Shown here: in pieces, positions 17,194 to 26,053 of the stretch
How the letters are laid out: every line of letters begins with the position of its first letter
How positions within the stretch are numbered: the first letter of the stretch is position 1
Source of the DNA: Vogesella sp. LIG4
GTDB taxonomy: Bacteria; Pseudomonadota; Gammaproteobacteria; Burkholderiales; Chromobacteriaceae
Direction: 5' to 3'
Length of the DNA stretch: 64,000 nt
NCBI RefSeq assembly: GCF_900090205.1
Contig: NZ_LT607802.1
Span: 1,435,215 to 1,499,214 of the forward strand
Notes under the pieces: model-generated
The model's database searches: none
Seen by the model: only the letters and a program-made list of their open reading frames with translations
What the model was told of the DNA's origin: nothing
Translations under genes and position numbers: made by a program

Positions 17194-18042
17194 ATGGATT
17201 TTGATGATTTTGATTTGTACCCGATAACACCGAATCTAATAGTCGATAATGAGGCTGTATATAGGTCTATTGAGGCAACGTATGATGCTCTTCAGAAGCT
17301 TCCGAGAAAATCTAGAGCACATGCCGAAGGGATATCGCTTTCACGGTTAGTTAGCGAGTATTCCCGACTGGAAAATAAAGGACACGCATTATTTCGTCGT
17401 GGTTCGGACGTTGATGATACCCTGCAACTTTTGTGGATGACTAAAGCGCGTTATCAAGCAAGTGTAACTTTGGCATCAGGCCAATTTCAGACGTTCGCAG
17501 GATTGTCCGAGGATAATCTTGCTAAAATTAGAGAACTGAGTAAAGACCCGAAGACATTGAGCAACGTAAAGCCGTTGCTTGCAGAGTATGGTGTTGTACT
17601 TGTTTATGAACCATCATTACCTTCTCTAAAAATTGATGGTGCTGCATTTAAGCTTGAGAACGGAACTCCAGTTGTTGCATTGAGCTTGCGTTATCACCGT
17701 TATGATAACTATTGGTTTACGCTAATGCACGAATTGGCGCATGTCGCCTTACATATCGCTGACCTAGATGACCCAATTATAGATGACTTCGATGAGTCAT
17801 CCAGTGATTTAATCGAGCTTGAGGCGAATAAGCTTGCCTCAGATATTCTTATTGACCCTGCGGACTGGCGAACCTGTCGTGCTAAAGGAACGAGAGATAT
17901 CAAAGACGTAATAGCTTTTGCCAAGGAAATTGGGACGCATCCAGCAATTGTTGCCGGCCGGATACGCAATGAACAAAATAGATTTGAACTATTTTCTAAG
18001 TTGGTAAATGAGGTTAATGTTCGAGAGATTCTTGGTGAATGA
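17194..18042 (+). CDS. ImmA/IrrE-family metallopeptidase-like protein
   Basis: A 282-residue protein with the zinc peptidase motif LMHELAHVALH (HExxH) near residue 180 and a downstream Glu (SDLIELEANKLASDIL) that completes the ImmA/IrrE pattern. There is no N-terminal XRE domain, unlike many relatives; instead about 130 residues of charged helical sequence precede the peptidase. ImmA-type proteases cleave partner repressors or antitoxins. It is the middle gene of a tightly packed operon (TAAATG junction before, 4-bp overlap after). Confidence 0.8.
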   Translation: MDFDDFDLYPITPNLIVDNEAVYRSIEATYDALQKLPRKSRAHAEGISLSRLVSEYSRLENKGHALFRRGSDVDDTLQLLWMTKARYQASVTLASGQFQTFAGLSEDNLAKIRELSKDPKTLSNVKPLLAEYGVVLVYEPSLPSLKIDGAAFKLENGTPVVALSLRYHRYDNYWFTLMHELAHVALHIADLDDPIIDDFDESSSDLIELEANKLASDILIDPADWRTCRAKGTRDIKDVIAFAKEIGTHPAIVAGRIRNEQNRFELFSKLVNEVNVREILGE

Positions 18043-19115
18043 ATAAATATATTCCGTTTTTGAAATTAAAAACAAATGAATTTGCCGCGATTAAGAACTT
18101 GGATGACTCCTTGAGAAAGGGGCTCTCACCATTTTTTGATGTTCCTCGCCAAGATGAGGATAAGGATGAGGCTGAATTTAAAGCAATAATTAAGCGGCTT
18201 GTTCGGAAGTGTGAAATAAATCTTAAGGGGATCGATAGGTTTTTTGTAGATAATTTTGATGTCAGTGATCGATTTGTTATTGATGGTCGAAATTCCTACC
18301 TTTATATCCTGGAGCAGTTTTCTGATCTTCCAGTTATTCCTGTAACAGGGCTTAATCGAAGTCGAGATAGAAGGCAGTCTGTTTTTGATGCGCATTCGTT
18401 GGGGTATGTTAAATCCTCAACTGTTGCAGTGCGATTGAATAAAGAGGATATTGAGGATTATCGACTTGTTAGTCGTCAGTTACGTAGTATTTTTGAGTCG
18501 ATTTCAGAGTGCTTTGCTAATGTAATGTTGATAATCGACTGTGGAGTTTGTTTGCCTGATGAAGTTGGGGTTACTGGGAAAAGAGTGTCGGAATTCTTGC
18601 TGCAATTTTCTGAGGAAAATGAGCCGTTACCTATAGTGATTGCTGGGTCTTCTATAACTGCGTCAATTAGAGATATCGCGACTGTTGAAAGTCGTATTCT
18701 TATGCCAAGAAATGAGGTCGCAATATTTAAGGACGTCGCTTGGCGAACTGGAATTAAAGAGCTGACAATTGGGGACTACACAACGGTTAGCCCATTTTAC
18801 TCAGATATTGAAATTCCCAAAGAGGCGATGCGTAATGTTATCACGCCTAAGCTTATATATCCGTTTGATGGTAATCAGTATGTGATGCGTGGCGGCGCAC
18901 TAAGAACACATCGACGCGGTAGCCTGCAATATAATGATTTGGCTGCAGAGTTAGTTGAGGAGTCATTTTATCGGGGAGCTGGCTACTCATTCGGTGATTA
19001 TTTTTTTAATGAAAAAGCACATGGCCGTGGTAAACAAGTAACTCCATCAAATGCAGTATGTCCGATGGTGAATGCCCATATTACCTACATGCTCCGAGAT
19101 TTTGTGGTTTTATAA
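18039..19115 (+). CDS. Beta-family (T4 beta-like / sce7725-like) protein
   Basis: A 358-residue protein beginning MNKYIPFLKLKTNEFAAIKNL, the hallmark of the 'beta protein' family (pfam14350-type). These proteins are predicted TIM-barrel-like and of unknown function, often found in islands next to sce7726 genes or ImmA/IrrE proteases. This copy overlaps the protease gene by 4 bp and overlaps the convergent sce7726-like gene by 31 bp. Low GC. A defence role is suspected from context only. Confidence 0.75.
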   Translation: MNKYIPFLKLKTNEFAAIKNLDDSLRKGLSPFFDVPRQDEDKDEAEFKAIIKRLVRKCEINLKGIDRFFVDNFDVSDRFVIDGRNSYLYILEQFSDLPVIPVTGLNRSRDRRQSVFDAHSLGYVKSSTVAVRLNKEDIEDYRLVSRQLRSIFESISECFANVMLIIDCGVCLPDEVGVTGKRVSEFLLQFSEENEPLPIVIAGSSITASIRDIATVESRILMPRNEVAIFKDVAWRTGIKELTIGDYTTVSPFYSDIEIPKEAMRNVITPKLIYPFDGNQYVMRGGALRTHRRGSLQYNDLAAELVEESFYRGAGYSFGDYFFNEKAHGRGKQVTPSNAVCPMVNAHITYMLRDFVVL

Positions 19116-19717
19116 ATCCTGGCTGTAAGTTTTTTTGCAATCTCGATGTCTGTTGAATCCTTTGATAACTTGTGCGCAATGTTCTCTGACAATTCTTGGC
19201 GATTTAATTTTTCTGGCTTGTTGAGACAGTAAAATTGAGCTAGTTCAATTAGCTCTGAACGCCACAAAGTGAGTAGCGCTGTTTGTGATTGAAAGCTAGG
19301 GCTCTTCTTTGCTTTTCGTATATATCGGAAAATAATACTGTCGCGTTTTAAACGTGCCAACATGATTCCCCAATGCGGCGGGGCGATCCGAAGCGCAGTG
19401 TCGAGGTGCCTTTCAGTAGTTACTAAGGTTATTTTTTGAAATGCGGCATCATAGTATTTTCCCTGGATGATTACTCGTGAGATGCTGTCTTTCTCCCCTT
19501 TAATCTCATAGCAGTGTGGTGTTTGATGTACCGCAACTACGTCGGCGATCGCCTTCCCTTCGTGGACCGTGAGTTCCTCAAGTATGCGTCTTGGAGGGGT
19601 AGGAAGCCCCGACAATTTTTCTAATAATGCTTTGCGAATCGTTGGGTCATTTAAATTAATATTTTTCACGTTATTTAATGCTCTAAAATAAAATGCAATG
19701 TGTCTTTGGGGCAACAA
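19085..19717 (-). CDS. sce7726-family protein
   Basis: A protein of up to 210 residues whose N-terminal half carries LNDPTIRKALLEKL, then ILEELTVHEGKAIADVVAV, YEIKGEKDS and KYYDAAFQKITLVTT. The D...E-x-K spacing is nuclease-like (PD-(D/E)xK), and the whole matches the sce7726 family. The start is uncertain: TTG at 19717 or GTG at 19669; no ATG suits. It converges on and overlaps the beta-family gene, the partner it is known to accompany. The function is unproven; a nuclease effector is possible. Confidence 0.7.
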   Translation of the reverse strand: MLPQRHIAFYFRALNNVKNINLNDPTIRKALLEKLSGLPTPPRRILEELTVHEGKAIADVVAVHQTPHCYEIKGEKDSISRVIIQGKYYDAAFQKITLVTTERHLDTALRIAPPHWGIMLARLKRDSIIFRYIRKAKKSPSFQSQTALLTLWRSELIELAQFYCLNKPEKLNRQELSENIAHKLSKDSTDIEIAKKLTARIYKTTKSRSM

Positions 19718-20342
19718 GTTTTTGGCGCCTACAATTTAACATCATGCCACACATTCTTCAATTTATTGAGAAAATACGGCTCATATTTATCTATTTGTTA
19801 CCGTGCTTCTAGCTGACCACCGTAGTGCCTGGCGACCCGGTGTCAGCCAATTGCAAATAGAATACTGGTAGTTCGGAAAGATGCCATGGGGCGGGTGATA
19901 ACTGGCATGGCGGATACTAGCTGGCTCATATGCTCGGCCTGTGTATGAAGTATCTTTCAACTCAGCGAAGTGTGGAAGAGCGTAGTACTCTGATCTGCAG
20001 AAAAGAGTCGCAAATCTCGTCCTCCAGCTTCCCCACTGAGGATCTTATGTGTAGCTGCATCGCACAGATACCTGTTGTGTTGAGACTATACCGTGTTCAA
20101 CGTTTGGAACAGGTGGGTTACGGGCAGCACTGAGGTAGAAAGCTGCCTTTAGTGTAAAAGCCTTCTACTCCAGCGGCTATCCGACAGATTGAAGTGTTCG
20201 CTTTAACACAGCTAGGCGGCTATGGCCGGCTTGCTCCTTGGTAAGTTCAGTGAATTCCCTCAGTCTCAATAGACAAATCACTGTAGCAAGTTGTAGCTCG
20301 CCCAAAGGCTTAGGCGAATATCAATTATAACTAGGAATTTTT
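19718..20342. other. Gene-free stretch, about 625 bp
   Basis: No convincing gene. A TTGCAT...TAAATA promoter-like pair for the sce7726-like gene lies near 19.68-19.70 kb. The rest shows no clear structure. Confidence 0.4.
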
Positions 20343-20711
20343 ATGCCAAAAAAATCTTGGAATAAGTTTGTAGGTACTTGTCAGAGTGCAATAACTTTTA
20401 CGGCAAAGGTATCGGCTGGATTGCCAAAACAGCTGCAATTTGATAAAAATGGGAAAAAACTTCCAACGCCATATGGTTTATTTGTTGAGTGGGCCGAAGC
20501 TAGTTTAACCGGAGATTGGTCGTCAACATCAATCAGAGGGGGAGGATTCGCTGTTTCAGTCGAGTTACAGACTGATGCCCAGATTGTTATGACTACATTT
20601 GGCACAATTGGTGCTTTTCAAAAGACGACTGTGTCAAATAGAACAATTCAAGTGAACTATAAAGACTCAGACTATGCTGGCTTGGCAAAAAAACTTGGTT
20701 ATCAATTATAG
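20343..20711 (+). CDS. Hypothetical protein, 122 residues
   Basis: Starts with ATG 20343 after TAGGAATTTTT. The protein is polar with alternating beta-like segments (GLFVEWAEASLTGDWSS, GGGFAVSVELQTDAQIVMTTFG). No family recognised. It is followed after 61 bp by a nuclease-like gene, suggesting a two-gene cassette. Confidence 0.5.
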   Translation: MPKKSWNKFVGTCQSAITFTAKVSAGLPKQLQFDKNGKKLPTPYGLFVEWAEASLTGDWSSTSIRGGGFAVSVELQTDAQIVMTTFGTIGAFQKTTVSNRTIQVNYKDSDYAGLAKKLGYQL

Positions 20712-20772
20712 TTAGTGCTTAATATGGCATCTCGTGTGGGATGCTTTTCATTTTGCCGGCATAGGTGCATTA

Positions 20773-21357
20773 ATGGATATCTTGTGGTGGGAAAAAACCG
20801 TTGAGTATTTTTTTGTTCAAAAATATGTAGATATCAAAACGTTTGTGGCACCTTTAGATGGTAATCACGAAAATGTTGGCGATGCAATTTTTTCCAATGA
20901 GAGCATGTGGATTTTAATTGAGTTCAAGAGAGATAAGAAAAGCATATCTGACGAATTAGGGAAATTCATAAATTTTGCCGAAGCAAAGGAAGCGTTGGAA
21001 TCAGAGGGGGCACATCACTTAATAATTTATGGCGAGTCCGAAAGTGCCGATTTTTATCTAAAATGTCAGCAGTATTTTTCTGGATTGCCGATCCTACTTG
21101 AGGATGCGCTTAAATCAGGTATTGAGAAAGATTTATTTGTAAAGTATCTGCAAAAATTAATTGAATACAAAAAGCAATCACAGGGTGGCTCTGGCGGTTA
21201 TGGTTTTGTCGCCGGAGTAAGCAATGACGGCACTGTAACGAGATGCATGAAGCTCTCAGAATTTGCTGAAGCTCTACATCTTGAAAAAATACTTAAGCAA
21301 AAATTGCAGCAGAGGCCACAACAGTCGAGCTATTCAAGGCCAAGAATGGGCAGGTAG
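20773..21357 (+). CDS. Hypothetical protein with nuclease-like GD...EFK motif
   Basis: A 194-residue protein. ATG 20773 has AGGTG at 5 nt. The segment NVGDAIFSNESMWILIEFKRDKKS places an Asp and an E-x-K on adjacent strands as in PD-(D/E)xK nucleases. The C-terminus is Gly/Gln rich and basic (RPQQSSYSRPRMGR). Its neighbour is the 122-residue protein. Possibly a restriction or defence effector; not recognised as a known family. Confidence 0.5.
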   Translation: MDILWWEKTVEYFFVQKYVDIKTFVAPLDGNHENVGDAIFSNESMWILIEFKRDKKSISDELGKFINFAEAKEALESEGAHHLIIYGESESADFYLKCQQYFSGLPILLEDALKSGIEKDLFVKYLQKLIEYKKQSQGGSGGYGFVAGVSNDGTVTRCMKLSEFAEALHLEKILKQKLQQRPQQSSYSRPRMGR

Positions 21358-21523
21358 CTTTTCTGGTAAGCTACAGAATTATGGCCGAGATATAGTGCTA
21401 TTCATTCTTATGTATGTTTAATTTCTAGGATGCAGTGATTTCTATTTTTGTGCATTCAAGGTGATGTTTCACAGTCTGTGTCAGTAGTAAGATAATACTA
21501 CTTTATACACATGAGGATTGATT

Positions 21524-21841
21524 TTGAAACTCTATGTGATTGATAAGAAAAACAGCGGAAAAGTATTCCTTCGTACCGTTGCTCCAAACCGCCATGCACT
21601 TGCGCAAAAACTTGGCGCTAAAGTATTTAAGGCAAATGGTATGACTTACTACGTAAGCGATGTCGTGGCGGAAAAGGGATCTGATAATACCGCCATTGGA
21701 ATGTTGGTGGGAGGCGTAATTGGAGCTCTGGGGGGCGGGCCAGGTGTTGCGGCGGGTGGCTTTATTGGCGCTTTACTTGGAAAGGAGCAGGACAAGAAAG
21801 AGGAAGCTGAAGTTGCTGAGTTCAACAGGAGCATCGTATGA
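21524..21841 (+). CDS. Glycine-zipper small protein
   Basis: A 105-residue protein with a TTG start at 21524 after GAGG. Residues about 60-90 form a glycine-zipper membrane-type segment (AIGMLVGGVIGALGGGPG, then AAGGFIGALLG), ending in a charged tail. The N-terminus (KLYVIDKKNSGKVFLRT) is soluble. It overlaps the next membrane-protein gene by 4 bp, so the two are coupled. Glycine zippers occur in pore-forming or membrane-inserted small proteins. Confidence 0.55.
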   Translation: MKLYVIDKKNSGKVFLRTVAPNRHALAQKLGAKVFKANGMTYYVSDVVAEKGSDNTAIGMLVGGVIGALGGGPGVAAGGFIGALLGKEQDKKEEAEVAEFNRSIV

Positions 21842-22323
21842 ACCGCGGAAAATTCAGTCCATCGAGGCTACTCGTAATAATTGCCTTGCTTATCCTTGGA
21901 CTTGCGCTCGTTTACAGCAAAGATGAAGCAAAGAACATCGTTCGTATCTTTCTTGAGTCTTACTGGCCAGCTGTAGTCATCTGGCTTCTAGCAATCGTCG
22001 GTGTCGGCGTTGGAAAGTTCTTCTGTGAACCCGACGAAAATGGAGTAGAGGGTTTCATCTATAGGAGCTTTGGCGGGTATGCCGATGCCGTGTTTACCAT
22101 TGCCACCTATGGATTTTCTGGAAGCACGTCACTTGCGCTGTTGAAAGGGCTTTATTTGCAGTTATTTTTTGGTGGCGCCTTCTTTACGGGGTTTGGTGAG
22201 TTCGATCTTGCATCAATTTTTGTCATTTCATCATTTCTACTTTTCTATTCAGTTGTAAGCACGACAAGGCAAATTATCAATGTTGTCTTTCAAGCTGAAG
22301 CGACAGTTGTTACATCAGTGTAA
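21838..22323 (+). CDS. Small membrane protein paired with the glycine-zipper protein
   Basis: A 161-residue protein with likely membrane segments at residues about 12-28, 43-60, 88-115 and 125-142. No family recognised. The ATGA overlap with the glycine-zipper gene suggests a functional pair, possibly a toxin/immunity or abortive-infection pair, though nothing proves this. Confidence 0.5.
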   Translation: MNRGKFSPSRLLVIIALLILGLALVYSKDEAKNIVRIFLESYWPAVVIWLLAIVGVGVGKFFCEPDENGVEGFIYRSFGGYADAVFTIATYGFSGSTSLALLKGLYLQLFFGGAFFTGFGEFDLASIFVISSFLLFYSVVSTTRQIINVVFQAEATVVTSV

Positions 22324-22462
22324 GTCGAAGTTTGTGAAAATGCAGATGCCGGATGCCTGGCCATTGATGTGATTGTGAATGAAGATCCTTTCGAGGGGGC
22401 TGTATCTTCTGACTTTTATTATTGATTTTCATTGCAATATTTCATGGTGGTTAAGGGATGAT

Positions 22463-22828
22463 ATGAAAAATTATATTTTGTATGCCGTTAAAGACGGTAC
22501 TAGTGGTTTAGATACAGAAGTAAATCTCAGCTTTGAGATTACTAGCAAAGATGCTCCGGTACGTCTGGTAGATTTTAGTGGCGGTAGGGCTGAGTTATAT
22601 GACGGTTATTCGGCGCAAACTTATAAATATTCTATTGGTTTGGTTGATTATGATGAGAGGCGAATTTTTCTAAATAATGGTGTTAATCGTGATATTGTGA
22701 TTTCTCCGGATTTTATTCGTCGAATTGACAAAAATGACCCACTGAATCAATTGGTTGAAATTCCATTAAAACTGGGGCAGAACCTTTCAGGATATAAAAT
22801 TACTCATTCGAACTGGGGATTGAGGTGA
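22463..22828 (+). CDS. Hypothetical protein, 121 residues
   Basis: ATG 22463 has AAGGGA 5 nt upstream and is preferred to an in-frame start at 22379. The protein looks beta-rich and soluble (YILYAVKDGTSG, VNLSFEITSKDAPVRLVDF). No family recognised. It stands alone between gaps. Confidence 0.45.
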   Translation: MKNYILYAVKDGTSGLDTEVNLSFEITSKDAPVRLVDFSGGRAELYDGYSAQTYKYSIGLVDYDERRIFLNNGVNRDIVISPDFIRRIDKNDPLNQLVEIPLKLGQNLSGYKITHSNWGLR

Positions 22829-23354
22829 AGTGGCGAGATCTGGCAGAGATTTTCTGGCCTAAAAATTTGTGTTAGCTGGAAATTATATGCCAAAAATAAT
22901 TTCAAATTTAGACGTGGTTGCTAGCTGAAAGTATAAATAAATTCTAGGATGTTTTTCATAGTCACCTCTCCCGGTGCAATGCCATCCGCTGGCCGGATAG
23001 CGCCAGTGGTGTTTGCGGTACGCTATCGTCAGGAGTTGGCAGCAACACAACTAAGCAGCGCCACAACCATGCAAACCTAGGACTTCTCTTCTTATCGCTG
23101 GTATGACTGACGGGGGAAAATCAGAGCAGATCAGAGCAGTTCGGTGCGTAGACCGTAATGTCTAACTCGCGGCGCTTCGCGCAGCACATTGAGCAAATGT
23201 GATGCGGTAGTCCCATTGGGCTGTGTGCTTTCAGACATCAGCCTCAAAAAAGCTTGAAAAATAAGAATGACGCCATTGTCATTTCGCGTTATGCGCACAG
23301 CCAAACAAAATATACACCTGTATATGTGCATGTTTCACATTGGAGATGTCAATA
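22829..23354. other. Gene-free stretch, about 525 bp
   Basis: No convincing gene. Sequence around 22.98-23.0 kb is richer in GC than its surroundings and contains short inverted repeats (CCGCTGGCCGGATAGCG). Nothing else can be said. Confidence 0.35.
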
Positions 23355-23990
23355 ATGCCCCAGGTTATTCAATTGCAAGACCTCACGCCCAAGCAGGCTT
23401 CGGGGCGCATTTGGTATTTTTTCTTTACACCGTTTTGGGTGTCATTATTATTGACGCTCGCATCGCTTGCTTTAGATAACTACTGGTCACGTGTAATAGT
23501 TGAAGCGGTATCGGGTCAGCTTGCGCTCCCTCTTATTAAGCTTTTCTTGTATGTGGCTGGCTGGATGCTTGGAACGGCTGCGTTTCTAGCCGGAGTGCCC
23601 TTAATTGCGAAATTCTTATGTTGGTCAGGGGAGCGTGTGGCAAGTGTGGCTTTCGACTATTCGAGTGCGGCAAACGGTGTGATATTGGGCTTCTTGCCAG
23701 CGGCAATTATTCAAGATGGCGCAAGGGCGTTTGCAGTCACTATCTATGTTTCGCTTGTGATTCTTGCGCTGCAAGCATGCCTCTGGGCCAGCTCATATCT
23801 AGCATTCGGCAAGGCAGATAAACATTTCAATAACTATCGCTGGTTAACTCGCCTATTTGGTTTGGCATTAGTGGCTATTTTTGTCTGGGCATTTCACGGG
23901 GAGCTTTGGAGTGAATTGAAGGGCAAATGTAGCCAGTCGCAGCAATCTCGAACCACTCAATCCACCGGACCCGCTAAAGCGAGCCGGTGA
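23355..23990 (+). CDS. Hypothetical multi-pass membrane protein
   Basis: A 211-residue protein with about four hydrophobic segments (residues ~25-42, 60-85, 105-145, 165-180) and a polar tail rich in Ser/Gln. ATG 23355 has GGAG 9 nt upstream. No family recognised. It is the last gene before the first repeat array, so it may be the last cargo gene of the island. Confidence 0.5.
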   Translation: MPQVIQLQDLTPKQASGRIWYFFFTPFWVSLLLTLASLALDNYWSRVIVEAVSGQLALPLIKLFLYVAGWMLGTAAFLAGVPLIAKFLCWSGERVASVAFDYSSAANGVILGFLPAAIIQDGARAFAVTIYVSLVILALQACLWASSYLAFGKADKHFNNYRWLTRLFGLALVAIFVWAFHGELWSELKGKCSQSQQSRTTQSTGPAKASR

Positions 23991-24130
23991 TTTCAAACAT
24001 TCGGACCGCGCGTGACTTCATCATTTATTTGCTCCTTGTAAACTGGTCATTACCATCGCAGCATTGACCGCTGGGTTTGGCCGACCGGTCTCCTCACTCC
24101 CCGTCCTGAAACCCTTGCTATTGCTAGTTT

Positions 24131-24325
24131 TGACAGACTATGGCAACAAGCATGCACATAACCCCTTGAAATCGTCACTGTGTGACAGACTTAAAATTTT
24201 GGCGGTTTCGTGGTTTTAATGTAAAAAAATCATAGGCTTACGATTTGTTGTCATGACAGACTTTATTCTCTCCGATCACTAGAGCAAATAAAGTTCGTCG
24301 GATCCGAATAAAGTTCGTCGGAGTC
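24131..24325. repeat. Repeat array A: five copies of a GACRRACTTTATTC-type site
   Basis: Three rightward copies start at 24131, 24183 and 24254 (TGACAGACT...), the last being TGACAGACTTTATTC. They are followed by two leftward copies in tandem with a 20-bp period (AATAAAGTTCGTCGGA at 24287 and 24307). The same layout recurs at 27918-28101, with the same 52-bp spacing between the first two copies. Such arrays are typical of transposase-binding sites at Tn7-like ends, so this may be an end of the 3-24 kb element. Confidence 0.65.
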
Positions 24326-24332
24326 TGACCAA

Positions 24333-24359
24333 AAAGAAGGGGCCATTGGCCCCTTCTTT
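24333..24359 (+). terminator. Terminator hairpin next to array A
   Basis: Perfect arms AAAGAAGGGGCC and GGCCCCTTCTTT around ATT, with an A-run before and T-run after, so it can work in both directions. A near-identical hairpin follows array B at 28108-28138. Confidence 0.85.
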
Positions 24360-24394
24360 GTTAGATAGGGTCGGGAAAGTTCAGTGTCCTGTAG

Positions 24395-25093
24395 CTACCA
24401 GCAAGCCCGCTTGAACAAGCTCAGATGGTTGACGCGAAACAGCCTGGCCGGGCGTTGGCTGCCGCCGAGAAATTCGTCGGTAGCAATCAGGATATCCGCC
24501 TCGTCTGCCGACTCCCCTGGCCTGGCATCTCCAACTCTGATGCCAAGACGCGAGCGGAAAGTGCCTCGCGAGACGGTCTCTCCAAATATCTGTTCATAGG
24601 TGCGCTGCAACTGGGTCAACGTGAACAACTCCGGCAACAACCAGCAGGGCAGGGTGGAATAGCTGGCCTTGTTGCGCACCCGCTGTACGGCCTCGCGGAC
24701 TTGCTCGGCATGGTCGAAGGCCAGCTCCGGCAGCTGGTCCACGTCGTAGAAGTGGAAAACACCGTCCCCTACCCCCCGCAGCTCCTCCAGTGGAATCAGC
24801 GCTACATGTGAGATGGCCACCGACCAGCCGCGTGGATCGCGGTCCGGTCCGGCGAAGGTGCGTAGCTGCTCCAGATAGCGCGGCACCAGGCCGGTTTTCT
24901 GCTTGAGTACTCGCAACGCTGTCGCGTCGGCCGATGCATCCTCATCCACATGGACGTACCCCCCGGGGAGGGCCAGCTGCCCTCGGCAGGGATCATGCTC
25001 CCGGCGATGCAACGCCACTTTCAAGCCGCCTTCGGCCAAAGTGAGCAACACGATGTCGACACTGACTGCCGGCGTTGGGTAGTCCCTATCCAT
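24395..25093 (-). CDS. nrtR: NrtR-type NUDIX regulator of NAD metabolism
   Basis: A 232-residue protein with an N-terminal NUDIX domain (LALPGGYVHVDEDASADATALRVLKQKTG, in which the hydrolase box is degenerate: the REUXEE part reads RVLKQKT) and a C-terminal winged helix (LTQLQRTYEQIFGETVSRGTFRSRL). This is the architecture of NrtR, which senses ADP-ribose and represses NAD salvage genes. It is divergent from prs-nadV, and a perfect inverted repeat lies in the prs leader, consistent with control of that operon. Confidence 0.88.
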   Translation of the reverse strand: MDRDYPTPAVSVDIVLLTLAEGGLKVALHRREHDPCRGQLALPGGYVHVDEDASADATALRVLKQKTGLVPRYLEQLRTFAGPDRDPRGWSVAISHVALIPLEELRGVGDGVFHFYDVDQLPELAFDHAEQVREAVQRVRNKASYSTLPCWLLPELFTLTQLQRTYEQIFGETVSRGTFRSRLGIRVGDARPGESADEADILIATDEFLGGSQRPARLFRVNHLSLFKRACW

Positions 25094-25140
25094 TGCAAAC
25101 CCCGCTAATCCTGATCACGGCACTATTTTCACCGAGATAG

Positions 25141-25170
25141 TTGCAAAGTTCAACTAAGTATTATTATACT
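25141..25170 (+). promoter_or_regulatory. Promoter of the prs-nadV operon
   Basis: A -35 TTGCAA (25141-25146) and -10 TATACT (25165-25170) are separated by 18 bp. Transcription would start near 25177, directly at the NrtR-type operator. Confidence 0.6.
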
Positions 25171-25179
25171 GAATGCATG

Positions 25180-25200
25180 TTAGTCGAAATGATCGACTAA
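25180..25200. promoter_or_regulatory. Probable NrtR operator
   Basis: Perfect inverted repeat TTAGTCG (25180-25186), 7-bp spacer, CGACTAA (25194-25200). It lies just downstream of the predicted transcription start and upstream of prs, where binding would block transcription. The factor is inferred from the neighbouring nrtR gene. Confidence 0.65.
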
Positions 25201-25217
25201 GCGGAAAGGTGAACGCC

Positions 25218-26030
25218 ATGATCAAGGTTTACGCGGTATCGCGCGACGGGGCCTCGCAAGACATCGAGGTCAACACCACGATGTTTCCCGGGGGTGAAGT
25301 CCATGTATCGGTGGGGCTGGATATTCCGGCCGACTCTTTGCGGTTGCATGCCCATCTGCCGAATGCAGCGGCGGTGATGACGCTGCTCCTGGTGACCGAT
25401 GCCTTGCGCCGCGCCTATCCCGGCCTGCCGCTGTCATTACACATGCCGTACGTGCCCTATGCCCGTCAGGATCGCGTGGCCAACCCCGGCGAAGCCCTCA
25501 GTGCCAAGGTCTTCTGCGATCTGATCAATGCCCAGGGCTACAGCCGGGTGCTGATCCAGGACCCGCATAGCGATGTTGTACCGGCGCTGCTGGACCGGGT
25601 TGTCATCGAAGACCCCTTGCCAGCGTTACGCAAGGTGTTGGCCCAGGTGGGACCGGTGGCACTGGTGGCGCCGGATGCCGGCGCGCGCAAGCGTGTGCTC
25701 AAGCTGGCGCAACAACTCGGCTGCGACGTGGTATTTGCGGACAAGGTACGCGACACCCGCACAGGGGCCATCACCGGTACACAGGTGGCTGGCTCGCTGC
25801 CAGCACTGCCATTGCTGGTGGTCGACGACATCTGCGATGGCGGTCGCACTTTCACCGAGCTGGCTACAGTGCTGCGGGCTCGGCAGATCGAACAGGATCT
25901 GCATGCGCCGCTTTACCTGTATGTGACCCACGGCATTTTCAGCAAGGGGCCAGAGCCGCTGCTGGCTCACTACCGACAGCTTTTCACCCGCAACAACTGG
26001 AGCGGCGATCTGCGCTGCGCACTGGTCTGA
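25218..26030 (+). CDS. prs: Ribose-phosphate pyrophosphokinase-like protein
   Basis: A 270-residue PRPP synthetase, shorter than the usual ~310. Visible motifs are YARQDRVANPGE, the DPHS metal/ATP motif and the PRPP-binding loop VVDDICDGGRTF. It would make the PRPP needed by the nicotinamide phosphoribosyltransferase encoded next. ATG 25218 has AAAGG upstream and gives the conserved N-terminus (MIKVYAVSRDG). It is 23 bp upstream of nadV. A dedicated prs copy in a NAD salvage operon is a known NrtR-regulon arrangement. Confidence 0.88.
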   Translation: MIKVYAVSRDGASQDIEVNTTMFPGGEVHVSVGLDIPADSLRLHAHLPNAAAVMTLLLVTDALRRAYPGLPLSLHMPYVPYARQDRVANPGEALSAKVFCDLINAQGYSRVLIQDPHSDVVPALLDRVVIEDPLPALRKVLAQVGPVALVAPDAGARKRVLKLAQQLGCDVVFADKVRDTRTGAITGTQVAGSLPALPLLVVDDICDGGRTFTELATVLRARQIEQDLHAPLYLYVTHGIFSKGPEPLLAHYRQLFTRNNWSGDLRCALV

Positions 26031-26053
26031 ACCCTGACTCGATGGAGACACTG

